Below are positions 28,784 through 36,325 of a stretch of DNA of 64,000 bases, one piece after another (the stretch's first letter is position 1; each line of letters begins with the position of its first letter). Location of the stretch: NCBI RefSeq assembly GCF_947491795.1, contig NZ_CANLKW010000002.1, forward strand, positions 112,001-176,000, written 5' to 3'. This stretch comes from an uncultured Roseobacter sp. Lineage in GTDB: Bacteria; Pseudomonadota; Alphaproteobacteria; Rhodobacterales; Rhodobacteraceae. Below the pieces are notes generated by a model. That model was not told where the DNA came from and ran no database searches. It was given only the letters and a program-made list of their open reading frames with translations. Made by a program: the position numbers and the translations under genes.

Positions 28784-29479
28784 GTGGCGGCGCCCGGCTC
28801 CGGCCGGATGATGCGGAATGGTGCGGGTATGTTCTGGTACAAAGATATGAGTAAGGCGGGCAAGGCGTTCGCCGGGACAGAGGATCGTTCAGACGATACA
28901 AATGCCCCCGCCGGCGATACGGCCCGGCTCCAGGGCACAGTGGTTCATCCGCTTCCGGACAGATCACATCAGCAGGTTGTCGGTTTTCCGGGCAGGTTAT
29001 CTGCCAAAGGCCATGCGGCACCGCACACCGCCTTGCAGCCCCCTGGGAACAACATCGGTGCGTCTGAATTCCTCAGCACAGATGATCTGCCGTTCACGGG
29101 GGACAGGGCAGGCTTTTCTACCTGGCCCGGCGACCTGCAGTTTGTGGACGACGGTTTCGACGACAAGCCAACACCCACCCGCGCTTCGCCTGCGCAGGCG
29201 CTCGCGGACTGGGTGGCAAAGGGTACACCGGCTGAGCCACTGGATTATGACCGCCGTGCCGACAGTCTGGTGCTGATCTGGGATGATACAGATGCCGCAG
29301 CACACGAACCGCAGGTGCGCGTCATCCGGGACCCGGACGACCCCGCGGTTATGCGCGTTCTGATGAACGGGCAGAACGTCGCCGACGTTTACGGCGATAC
29401 CGCACTGACCGCTGCGGACCTGACCGTGATACCGCTGAGTTCCGCCATGATTGCCGGACTGACAGCGGCACCCGCCTGA
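28784..29479 (+). CDS. Hypothetical acidic protein with a glycine/aspartate-rich C-terminal module
   Basis: Up to 231 residues from a GTG at 28784; ATG starts at 28829 or 28847 are equally possible and no strong ribosome site decides. The N-terminal half is low-complexity, rich in Gly, Pro, Asp and Thr. The C-terminal 75 residues (DSLVLIWDDTDAAAHEP, then VRVIRDPDDPAVMRVLMNGQNVADVYGD) have the cadence of a beta-rich, acidic module seen in Rhodobacterales surface or repeat proteins. No enzyme motif and no signal peptide were recognised. It is the third gene between truB and rpsO. Moderate doubt remains that the first half is coding. Confidence 0.5.
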   Translation: MAAPGSGRMMRNGAGMFWYKDMSKAGKAFAGTEDRSDDTNAPAGDTARLQGTVVHPLPDRSHQQVVGFPGRLSAKGHAAPHTALQPPGNNIGASEFLSTDDLPFTGDRAGFSTWPGDLQFVDDGFDDKPTPTRASPAQALADWVAKGTPAEPLDYDRRADSLVLIWDDTDAAAHEPQVRVIRDPDDPAVMRVLMNGQNVADVYGDTALTAADLTVIPLSSAMIAGLTAAPA

Positions 29480-29510
29480 AAACCAAAAGCCAACAGTCTG
29501 AAATCAGTGT

Positions 29511-29539
29511 TTGCCATTTGCGGCACGGGCGACTATACG
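29511..29539 (+). promoter_or_regulatory. Sigma-70-type promoter for rpsO
   Basis: TTGCCA at 29511-29516 and TATACG at 29534-29539 are separated by exactly 17 bp, about 110 bp before the rpsO ATG. A promoter here would give rpsO its own transcript with a leader, fitting its separation from truB. Confidence 0.5.
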
Positions 29540-29650
29540 CCCGCATCGCACACACGGGAATCTGATGTTCCCGCGGCATACTCCACGGGCCTGAGCTGGA
29601 CGACATCCCGGCCTGCGCCATCCCTGAAACCTTTTGAAAAGGAGCCCCCG

Positions 29651-29920
29651 ATGTCGATTACGCTTGAAGAAAAAGCACGTGTCATGAAGGAATTTGCAAC
29701 CAAAGAAGGCGACACCGGCTCGCCCGAAGTACAGGTTGCGATCCTCAGCTCGCGCATTGCGACCCTGACCGAGCACTTCAAAACACACAAAAAAGACAAC
29801 CACGGCCGCCGTGGTCTGCTGAAGATGGTGGCGAACCGCCGCAAACTTCTGGACTACGTCAAAGCCAAGGATGAGTCCCGTTATCAGGACCTGATCAAAC
29901 GTCTGGGTCTGCGCCGCTGA
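29651..29920 (+). CDS. rpsO: 30S ribosomal protein S15
   Basis: 89 residues, standard for S15. The family blocks are all present: [49 protein letters not shown] and the [13 protein letters not shown] end. S15 binds the 16S rRNA central domain. The ATG at 29651 follows AAAAGGAGCC. In many bacteria S15 represses its own mRNA through the leader; a leader of about 100 bases is available here, but no specific fold was worked out. A strong terminator follows, so it is not cotranscribed with pnp. Confidence 0.98.
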   Translation: MSITLEEKARVMKEFATKEGDTGSPEVQVAILSSRIATLTEHFKTHKKDNHGRRGLLKMVANRRKLLDYVKAKDESRYQDLIKRLGLRR

Positions 29921-29945
29921 TCCGCGACACAAACCAAACACTCAG

Positions 29946-29972
29946 AACCGCGCCCCACCCGGCGCGGTTTTT
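29946..29972 (+). terminator. Rho-independent terminator of rpsO
   Basis: AACCGCGCC (29946-29954), loop CCACCC, GGCGCGGTT (29961-29969) and a run of five Ts (29968-29972). A textbook intrinsic terminator 26 bp after the stop. Confidence 0.92.
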
Positions 29973-30039
29973 CGTTGCGCAGGCCTGACAGCAGCAGAAG
30001 GTCTGAATTGCGGACAAACCTGCCGTTTAGTGACAACGA

Positions 30040-30465
30040 CTATTCGGGTTTTCCGGGCCTAAAACTGACCGATATTTCCTGTGCATGAAACAAGCCAGCC
30101 ATCCCGTATGCTGGCTCTATTAGTAACTCGAAAACGTCGTGATCTTTTCCATACTTGGCACTGTCCATGCGAGAAAGTTTCAGCCCTTCAATTGCGTTTT
30201 GATGGTTGAAGCCATCAAGTTCAAGATAGACTATTCGGGCTATGGAAAACTCCACAACAGCATGTTTTTCAAGTATAAAGTAACGCCCTTGGACTTTGTT
30301 GGTCATGTTCCATGCGTGGATGCGAAGTGTTGATGCACCATTACGTCTCAGGAACAAATCAATGATTTCGGCATCGTGAAAACTCGGAACTTTTCCAAAC
30401 CAATCCAAGAGTTCCTTTCCACCCGGAATTAACTCATAGATTGATGCTGCATGATCCTGTTCCAT
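30040..30465 (-). CDS. Imm50-like immunity protein, orphan and AT-rich
   Basis: 141 residues. VPSFHDAEIIDLFLRRNG at about 26-43 resembles the signature of the Imm50 family of polymorphic-toxin immunity proteins (a short SFHDAE block followed by a beta strand). The remainder is beta-rich with YFILEKHAVVEFSI and VYLELDGFNHQNAIEGL. No toxin, secretion effector or recombinase is adjacent. Base composition is strikingly lower in GC than neighbours (three 60-base lines inside it count 47, 45 and 37 percent GC), a sign of transfer. It sits between rpsO and pnp, normally adjacent. It may protect against toxins of competing strains; that is inference. Confidence 0.65.
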   Translation of the reverse strand: MEQDHAASIYELIPGGKELLDWFGKVPSFHDAEIIDLFLRRNGASTLRIHAWNMTNKVQGRYFILEKHAVVEFSIARIVYLELDGFNHQNAIEGLKLSRMDSAKYGKDHDVFELLIEPAYGMAGLFHAQEISVSFRPGKPE

Positions 30466-30807
30466 GCCGAGAATCTATTCGACAACCATGTCAGTCACAA
30501 TGGGCTCACAACAGCCATTCGCCAACCAGGCGTTTTGGTCTGGCACGCCACCGGACGCTCCATGCACCGCCTGGCAACGAACCCCACCGTGCGCTGTGTT
30601 AAGGGCGGGCGGGACCGACGCGGCACCGACAAAATACCGACGTTATACCGACGCGATACCGACGTCGCTTTTACCATAAAAACATAGGGAAACGGGTGAG
30701 TCTGCCCAGGATGCAGAAATACACCCGGCGCGCGTTGCGCCTGGGTTTCGGAAAGGATGGCGGGGATGCCGCTTGCCCCGCCCACATGCACCTGCTTGAG
30801 TGCGCCC
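30466..30807. other. 342-bp intergenic stretch holding direct-repeat element copy A
   Basis: The gap lies between the divergently oriented Imm50-like gene and the LysE-family gene. Its middle is the 11-bp direct-repeat element described separately (30592-30699). The last 100 bases before the exporter ATG contain open frames that read as shadows. No tRNA, promoter consensus or terminator was recognised. Confidence 0.6.
30592..30699 (+). repeat. Dispersed intergenic element, copy A: five tandem 11-bp units
   Basis: CGCTGTGTTAA (30592-30602), then five head-to-tail 11-bp units at 30612, 30623, 30634, 30645 and 30656, each fitting NNACCGACNNN (best units ATACCGACGTT and ATACCGACGTC). An AT-rich box follows (TTTTACCATAAAAACAT) and then AAACGGGTGA. 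Copy B at 46971-47080 shows the same order and spacing to within one or two bases. The 11-bp period is close to one helical turn, so all units face the same side of the DNA. Confidence 0.85.
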
Positions 30808-31398
30808 ATGCTCACGTTCGCCGCCGCCGTCTTCTTTCTGATCATCACGCCCGGACCGGGTGTGCTCTCCACCGCCGGGGTGGGGGCTGCCTTTGGCGCT
30901 GCTGCCGGAACGCGGTATGTGACCGGCCTCTTTATCGGAACCAATCTGGTATGTCTCGCGATTGTCAGCGGCCTCACAGCTGTGCTCTTTGCCGATGAGC
31001 GTCTGCGGACACTGCTGTTTTTCGCCTCCATCGCCTATCTCGCCTGGCTGGCCTTCCGCATCGCATTTGCCGGCAGCAAACTCGCCTTTATCGAGCGCAG
31101 CAAGCCGCCGGGCATTGCCGGCGGGATCATGCTCCAGGCGATCAACCCCAAGGCCTATGCGGTAAACACAGCACTGTTTACCGGTTTCGGTTTCTGGCCC
31201 TCCAGCCTGGCCACGGAGATTTTTCTCAAATTCCTGATTGTCAACGCGATCTGGATACCCATTCACTTTGCCTGGCTCTGGCTGGGCATATCGCTGCAAC
31301 GCATGAACCTGCCCCACCACATCCAGCGCGCCATAAATATGGCAATGGCCGCGTCCATGATGCTGGTTGTTCTGCTCGCCGCCTGGGCGCAGAGCTGA
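30808..31398 (+). CDS. LysE/RhtB-family exporter
   Basis: 196 residues with about five to six hydrophobic helices. The N-terminal FFLIITPGPGVLST is the conserved LysE-superfamily motif; AINPKAYAVNTALFTGF marks the middle loop and INMAMAASMMLVVLLAAW the last helix. Family members export amino acids or their derivatives across the inner membrane. The ATG at 30808 was chosen because the family starts a few residues before the TPGPG helix. Direct-repeat element A lies about 110 bp upstream on the same strand. Substrate not predictable. Confidence 0.87.
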   Translation: MLTFAAAVFFLIITPGPGVLSTAGVGAAFGAAAGTRYVTGLFIGTNLVCLAIVSGLTAVLFADERLRTLLFFASIAYLAWLAFRIAFAGSKLAFIERSKPPGIAGGIMLQAINPKAYAVNTALFTGFGFWPSSLATEIFLKFLIVNAIWIPIHFAWLWLGISLQRMNLPHHIQRAINMAMAASMMLVVLLAAWAQS

Positions 31399-31461
31399 CC
31401 CCTGGACAACCCCGGCAGGCGCCCGTAAACCTGACAGGGACCAAGGTGCCGTGGTGCTCAG

Positions 31462-31890
31462 ATGCTCGTACTTATCCAGATCCTTATCGGCAGTTTTATC
31501 CTGCTCGTCTGCGCGCTGATCCACATTATGATCATTGCACGGATGATCCGTCATCTGGCGTCACATGACCACTTTGCGGCCCATAAAACCGCACGTCATC
31601 AGCTGGTTACACTCTGCGTGCTGTTTCTGATCACACTGTTGTCGCACACGATACAGCTCTATTTCTGTGCCCTTATGCTCTGGCTGGTCGGCGCGCTGCA
31701 GGGATATGAGGAGCCGATTTACTTCTCGCTCGTGACCTACACCACACTGGGCTACGGCGACGTTGTACTCACCCCGCAGTTCAGGATTCTGGGCGCGATG
31801 ATTTCTGTGACGGGCATCGTCATGTTCGGGATGACAACCGCTTTTCTGGTCGGTCTGTTCGGGCGCATCCTGGGCGAAAAAACACCCTGA
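31462..31890 (+). CDS. Small potassium channel, pore-domain protein
   Basis: 142 residues with hydrophobic helices at about 3-25, 48-75 and 108-135. Between the last two lies the selectivity filter TTLGYGD (94-100), the potassium-channel signature variant with Leu in place of Val, preceded by the pore helix (EEPIYFSLVTY). There is no RCK/TrkA-N regulatory domain, so gating would come from the membrane part or a separate protein. It follows the LysE gene by 63 bp and may share its transcript. Confidence 0.88.
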   Translation: MLVLIQILIGSFILLVCALIHIMIIARMIRHLASHDHFAAHKTARHQLVTLCVLFLITLLSHTIQLYFCALMLWLVGALQGYEEPIYFSLVTYTTLGYGDVVLTPQFRILGAMISVTGIVMFGMTTAFLVGLFGRILGEKTP

Positions 31891-32155
31891 CAATCCGCAC
31901 TGTCCCGCCCGCGGAACCGGCGGCGGCCCACCCGTGCCCGCAGCCCTTTGCAGGGCCCGGATTCGCATGGTCTGCCGGGCAGTTAACGATACCCCGCATG
32001 CAACCAGAGCGGCCTTTCCAAATGCCCGTATCTCGTGTACGTACGCGCAATCTGAAAGCCGGCGCCCGGACCTCAGCGCCGCCAAAAGAAGATACCGGGG
32101 TCAGGGGGAATTCGCCCTCTATGCAATGGCCAATGGGCCGAAACAGGAAACGTAG
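31891..32155 (+). other. Leader region of pnp
   Basis: 265 bp without a convincing gene. Two overlapping stem options are visible: GCCCT/AGGGC at 31943-31956 and GCCCGG/CCGGGC at 31955-31980. In E. coli the pnp leader folds into an RNase III target; whether this region does so cannot be told. Short open frames here are not supported. Confidence 0.35.
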
Positions 32156-34309
32156 ATGTTTAACGAAACGAAAAAATCGATGCAGTGGGGCGAAGAGACG
32201 CTCACGCTGGAAACAGGAAAAGTGGCCCGTCAGGCGGATGGGTCGGTGATTGCAACGCTGGGCGAAACCAGTGTCATGGCAAACGTCACCTTTGCCAAAA
32301 AACAAAAACCCGGTCAGGACTTCTTTCCGCTGACCGTGCACTATCAGGAAAAATACTATGCCGCGGGTAAAGTGCCCGGCGGATTCTTCAAGCGCGAGGC
32401 GCGCCCGACCGAAAAAGAAACGCTGACCGCGCGTCTCATTGACCGGCCGATCCGCCCGCTGTTTGTCCCCGGCTTTAAAAACGAAGTGCTGGTGATGTGT
32501 ACCGTTCTGTCGCACGACCTGGTCAACGACCCCGATATGGTTGCGATGATCGCGGCCTCTGCGGCGCTGACCATCTCGGGTGCGCCCTTCATGGGCCCGA
32601 TTGCCGGTGCCCGCGTTGGTTTTGAGGATGGCGAATACATCCTGAACCCGACCGTTGACGACATGCAGGACCTGCGCCTGAACCCGGACCAGCGTCTGGA
32701 TCTGGTTGTTGCCGGCACCAAAGACGCCGTGATGATGGTCGAATCCGAAGCCTATGAGCTGACCGAAGAGGAAATGCTGGGCGCGGTGAAATTTGCGCAT
32801 GAGCAGATCCAGCCGGTAATCGACCTGATCATTTCGCTGGCCGAGGATGCCGCGAAAGAGCCGTTCGACTTCCAGCCTGCGGATTACTCCGAGCTATACG
32901 ATGCGGTAAAAGCGGCTGGTGAAGATGAGATGAGAGCTGCGTATGCAATTTCCGACAAACAGGAGCGTACGGCTGCCGTTTCCACCGTTCGTGACAGCAT
33001 CATTGATCAAAATGAAGTTTTAGCCAAACTTGCCGATGAAAAACTGGATGAGGGCGCTCTGGGAACGTGTCTGAAAAAACTCGAGGCCTCCATCCTGCGC
33101 GGCGATGTCGTGAAAACCGGCAAGCGTATCGATGGCCGCAAAACGGACGAGATCCGCGATATTGTCTGTGAAACCGGCATGCTGCCGCGGACACATGGCT
33201 CGGCGCTCTTTACCCGCGGTGAAACGCAGGGCCTCGTGGTCACAACACTGGGCACCGGTGACGATGAACAGTTCATCGACGCGCTGCACGGCAACTTCAA
33301 ATCCAACTTCCTGCTGCACTATAACTTCCCGCCCTACTCGGTCGGCGAAGCTGGTCGTGTGGGCCCTCCCGGACGTCGTGAGATCGGTCACGGCAAGCTG
33401 GCATGGCGCGCGCTCCAGGCCGTTCTGCCCGCAGCGACGGATTTCCCCTACACCATCCGCGTGGTCTCCGAGATCACCGAATCCAACGGCTCCTCGTCGA
33501 TGGCATCGGTCTGCGGTGGGTCGCTGTCCATGATGGACGCAGGTGTTCCGCTCAAGAACGCGGTGGCCGGTGTTGCCATGGGTCTGATCCTCGAAGACGA
33601 CGGCTCCTATGCGATCCTGTCTGACATTCTGGGCGACGAAGACCACCTGGGCGACATGGACTTCAAAGTGGCTGGTACCGAAAACGGCATCACCTCGCTG
33701 CAGATGGACATCAAGGTCGCGGGCATCACGCCCGAGATCATGGAGAAAGCGCTGGCACAGGCCAAAGACGGCCGGATGCATATCCTGGGCGAAATGGGCA
33801 AAGCGATCACAGGTGCGGCAGACTTCTCTGTGCATGCGCCACGTATCGAGACCATGCAGATCCCCACAGATAAAATCCGCGAAGTCATCGGCTCGGGCGG
33901 CAAGGTCATCCGTGAGATCGTCGAAGTGTCCGGCGCCAAGGTCGACATCAACGACGAGGGCACGATCAAAATCGCGTCCCCGAACGGCGATTCGATCCAG
34001 AAGGCCTATGACATGATCCACGCCATCGTGGCCGAGCCCGAAGAAGGCGCGATCTACACCGGTACGGTTGTGAAAATCGTCGACTTTGGTGCCTTCGTGA
34101 ACTTCTTTGGCAAGCGCGACGGTCTGGTGCACGTCTCCCAGATCGAAAACCGCCGCCTGAACCATCCGTCGGATGTTCTGAAAGAAGGTCAGGAAGTGAA
34201 AGTGAAGCTTCTGGGCTTTGACGATCGTGGCAAGGTGCGTCTGTCGATGAAAGTTGTCGATCAGGAAACCGGCGAAGAAGTCAAAAAAGAAGAAGCCGCA
34301 GCTGACTGA
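32156..34309 (+). CDS. pnp: Polynucleotide phosphorylase
   Basis: 717 residues. Two RNase PH domains (N-terminal about 1-210; C-terminal about 310-545 with the [18 protein letters not shown] and [16 protein letters not shown] blocks) are joined by an alpha-helical linker. They are followed by a KH domain ([15 protein letters not shown], about 555-615) and an S1 domain ([19 protein letters not shown]). The enzyme degrades RNA 3' to 5' by phosphorolysis and is part of the degradosome. It has its own terminator downstream. It is separated from rpsO by 2.2 kb. Confidence 0.98.
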   Translation: MFNETKKSMQWGEETLTLETGKVARQADGSVIATLGETSVMANVTFAKKQKPGQDFFPLTVHYQEKYYAAGKVPGGFFKREARPTEKETLTARLIDRPIRPLFVPGFKNEVLVMCTVLSHDLVNDPDMVAMIAASAALTISGAPFMGPIAGARVGFEDGEYILNPTVDDMQDLRLNPDQRLDLVVAGTKDAVMMVESEAYELTEEEMLGAVKFAHEQIQPVIDLIISLAEDAAKEPFDFQPADYSELYDAVKAAGEDEMRAAYAISDKQERTAAVSTVRDSIIDQNEVLAKLADEKLDEGALGTCLKKLEASILRGDVVKTGKRIDGRKTDEIRDIVCETGMLPRTHGSALFTRGETQGLVVTTLGTGDDEQFIDALHGNFKSNFLLHYNFPPYSVGEAGRVGPPGRREIGHGKLAWRALQAVLPAATDFPYTIRVVSEITESNGSSSMASVCGGSLSMMDAGVPLKNAVAGVAMGLILEDDGSYAILSDILGDEDHLGDMDFKVAGTENGITSLQMDIKVAGITPEIMEKALAQAKDGRMHILGEMGKAITGAADFSVHAPRIETMQIPTDKIREVIGSGGKVIREIVEVSGAKVDINDEGTIKIASPNGDSIQKAYDMIHAIVAEPEEGAIYTGTVVKIVDFGAFVNFFGKRDGLVHVSQIENRRLNHPSDVLKEGQEVKVKLLGFDDRGKVRLSMKVVDQETGEEVKKEEAAAD

Positions 34310-34348
34310 CCGCTGACCGGCACGCCGCTCCGGCGGCAGTTCTGACAG

Positions 34349-34379
34349 AAAGCCCTCATGCGCTGCATGGGGGCTTTTT
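34349..34379 (+). terminator. Rho-independent terminator of pnp
   Basis: AAAGCCCTCATG (34349-34360) pairs with CATGGGGGCTTT (34366-34377) over 12 bp with one G-T pair and a 5-base loop; the run of five Ts ends at 34379. About 40 bp after the stop. Confidence 0.92.
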
Positions 34380-34476
34380 ACGTTGCGGCACTCCCGAAAG
34401 CTTCCGTAACGGCACCCTCGCCCGGCCTGCTCCCGCGCCATAGGATTGCATCGTTAACTGGTTTGGGAGGACCATC

Positions 34477-35436
34477 ATGAAAAAGAGAATCGCACTCGCG
34501 ACAGCATTCGCCCTGGGACTTTCCGGCGGCGCGCAGGCCGCATCACTTGCGGAGGCATTTTCCAGCTTCTGGGTTTTCGGCGACAGCCTCAGCGACGACG
34601 GCAATCTGCCGCCCGCCTTTCAGCCGCCCGCGCCCTACAATGACGGGCGGTTTACCGATGGTCTGGTCTGGAACGAAGACATCCAGCAGGAATTCCGTGA
34701 CGCATTCAAACCGACAGAAAACTTTGCTCTGGGTGGTGCGCGTACATCGGGCGATAACCCCAGCGGGCCGATCCCGGGTCTGGACGAGCAGGCCGCGGGC
34801 TTTGCAGGGTTTGCTGCGGCTACCGGCGTTCTGGCAGGGACGCGTGATCTGGCGTCCATCTGGGCAGGGGCTAACAACATTTTTCAGGCCATCACCGCCG
34901 GTGCAGATGCCGTCTCCGTTGCCACCGCAGCCGCCAATGACGTCGCATCATCCGTCCGTGCCCTGGCCGCCGCTGGTATCGAAGAGTTCCTTGTCTTCAA
35001 CATTCCCGACCTTTCAAATACACCGGCATATGCGGGAACCGCAGCAGAAGCGCTCGCCGGAGGGTCGTCGCTGGCCTTCAACAGGACACTGCGCGACAAC
35101 CTGGATGGTCTTGCCAGCCTCGGCTTTTCCATTCGCATCACAGACGCCTTTGGCGCCTTCAACGATATTCGGGCAGACCCCGCGGCATCAGGTCTGAGCA
35201 ACGTCACAGACGCCTGTATCGGTCTTCTGGCCTCGGGCGGCTGCGACCCGTCGCAGTTTCTCTTCTGGGATGATGTGCACCCCACAGGCACCACGCATCA
35301 GCTGATCGAGGCTGAGGCACGCGCCGCTCTGCTCGGTGATCCGCTGCCCCCCGTGCCACTGCCTGCTGGCTTTCCGCTGCTGGCCGCCGGTCTCGGCGTT
35401 CTGGGCTTTGCCGCGCGGCGCAAACGCGCCGCCTGA
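34477..35436 (+). CDS. SGNH/GDSL esterase-lipase with VPLPA-CTERM anchor
   Basis: 319 residues. A signal peptide (KKRIALATAFALGLSGGAQA) leads into the GDSL motif FWVFGDSLSDDGN with nucleophile Ser37, the block III region WAGANNIF, and the catalytic pair Asp265 and His268 in WDDVHPTG. The last 27 residues are a sorting tail: VPLPAGFPLL, a hydrophobic helix and RRKRAA. This tripartite C-terminus is the VPLPA variant of PEP-CTERM signals handled by an exosortase/archaeosortase-type system, so the enzyme is probably displayed on or released at the cell surface. GGGAGGACC precedes the ATG. Flanked by terminators on both sides, so monocistronic. Confidence 0.9.
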   Translation: MKKRIALATAFALGLSGGAQAASLAEAFSSFWVFGDSLSDDGNLPPAFQPPAPYNDGRFTDGLVWNEDIQQEFRDAFKPTENFALGGARTSGDNPSGPIPGLDEQAAGFAGFAAATGVLAGTRDLASIWAGANNIFQAITAGADAVSVATAAANDVASSVRALAAAGIEEFLVFNIPDLSNTPAYAGTAAEALAGGSSLAFNRTLRDNLDGLASLGFSIRITDAFGAFNDIRADPAASGLSNVTDACIGLLASGGCDPSQFLFWDDVHPTGTTHQLIEAEARAALLGDPLPPVPLPAGFPLLAAGLGVLGFAARRKRAA

Positions 35437-35449
35437 GGTCAAAAGAACA

Positions 35450-35477
35450 AAAGCCCCGGGTTGTCCCGGGGCTTTTT
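35450..35477 (+). terminator. Rho-independent terminator of the GDSL gene
   Basis: AAAGCCCCGGG (35450-35460), loop TTGT, CCCGGGGCTTT and a run of five Ts (35465-35477). Perfect 11-bp stem, 13 bp after the stop; it may also serve the convergent peroxiredoxin gene, as its other strand also ends in a T-run. Confidence 0.93.
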
Positions 35478-35520
35478 CCTTCGGATCACCGCGCGGCGGC
35501 ATCCACTGCATCCGGGGACA

Positions 35521-36174
35521 TCAGCCTGGCGCTTTGGTCTTGCGCAGATAGGGCAGGACGGTTTCGAAATCGCCGAATTTGGCTTTCGCGTCTTCGTTGG
35601 ACACCGTCGGCGGGATGATCACATCCTCACCCGGCACCCAGTTGGCCGGGGTTGCAACACCATTGCCCACAGACATCTGCAGCCCGTCCAGCGCGCGCAG
35701 CACCTCTGCAAAGTTACGCCCTACCGTCATCGGATAGGTCATGGACAGTTTCAGCTGTTTGTCGGGCCCGATGATAAACACGGACCGCACGGTGGCGCTG
35801 TCAGCCGGTGTGCGGCCGTCGGGCAGATAGGCCTCGGCCGGCAGCATGTCAAAGGCCTTTGAGACCTCAAGACCCGTGTCCGCGATGATCGGGAAACCGG
35901 CGGTGGCACCGGCAACCATCTCGATATCGCCCTTCCACTTTTTGTGATCCTCTACGCCATCGACTGAAACGCCGATCACTTTGGTGCCGCGTTTTTCCCA
36001 TTCGTCCGCCAGCTGCGCCACAGCACCGAATTCGGTCGTGCACACCGGCGTAAAGTCTTTGGGGTGGGAAAACAGAATGGCCCAGCTGTCGCCGATCCAG
36101 TCGTGAAAACGGATGGTACCCTCGTCTGTTTCGGCGGAAAAGTCGGGGACAGTGTCGTTGATGCGCAAGCCCAT
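35521..36174 (-). CDS. 1-Cys (Prx6-type) peroxiredoxin
   Basis: 217 residues. The peroxidatic cysteine is Cys45 in HPKDFTPVCTTEFG. The long C-terminal domain with DGRTPADSATVRSVFIIGPDKQLKLS and the late PANWVPGEDVIIPPTV block marks the 1-Cys Prx6 subfamily, which lacks a resolving cysteine; none is seen. It reduces hydrogen and organic peroxides with an outside reductant. Divergent from an aldehyde dehydrogenase across 151 bp. It ends close to the strong terminator at 35450-35477. Confidence 0.95.
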   Translation of the reverse strand: MGLRINDTVPDFSAETDEGTIRFHDWIGDSWAILFSHPKDFTPVCTTEFGAVAQLADEWEKRGTKVIGVSVDGVEDHKKWKGDIEMVAGATAGFPIIADTGLEVSKAFDMLPAEAYLPDGRTPADSATVRSVFIIGPDKQLKLSMTYPMTVGRNFAEVLRALDGLQMSVGNGVATPANWVPGEDVIIPPTVSNEDAKAKFGDFETVLPYLRKTKAPG

Positions 36175-36325
36175 AATGCACTCCTGAGCGATCGTGGTTG
36201 AGATTCGATAAAACCTTAACGATTAACGCCCCGGCTTACATCCCCTCTCTTGTTCCTGCCCATCGCTGATGACACATTGCCCGCGACGGCGCGACAGACG
36301 CCAAAAATACATACGGAGACACCAC

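Noticed and set aside
30612..30666. CRISPR array
   Set aside because: The units are 11 bp, adjacent with no spacers, and no cas genes are present.
30612..30687. A small peptide frame through repeat copy A (and the same in copy B) reading TD-IPT-YRR-TDV
   Set aside because: The 11-bp period cycles the frame, so the similarity follows from the DNA repeat; a one-base length difference upstream changes the frame between copies, and there is no start codon with a ribosome site.
33020..34441. Long open frame opposite pnp
   Set aside because: It is antisense to the RNase PH, KH and S1 domains of pnp and low in recognisable features.
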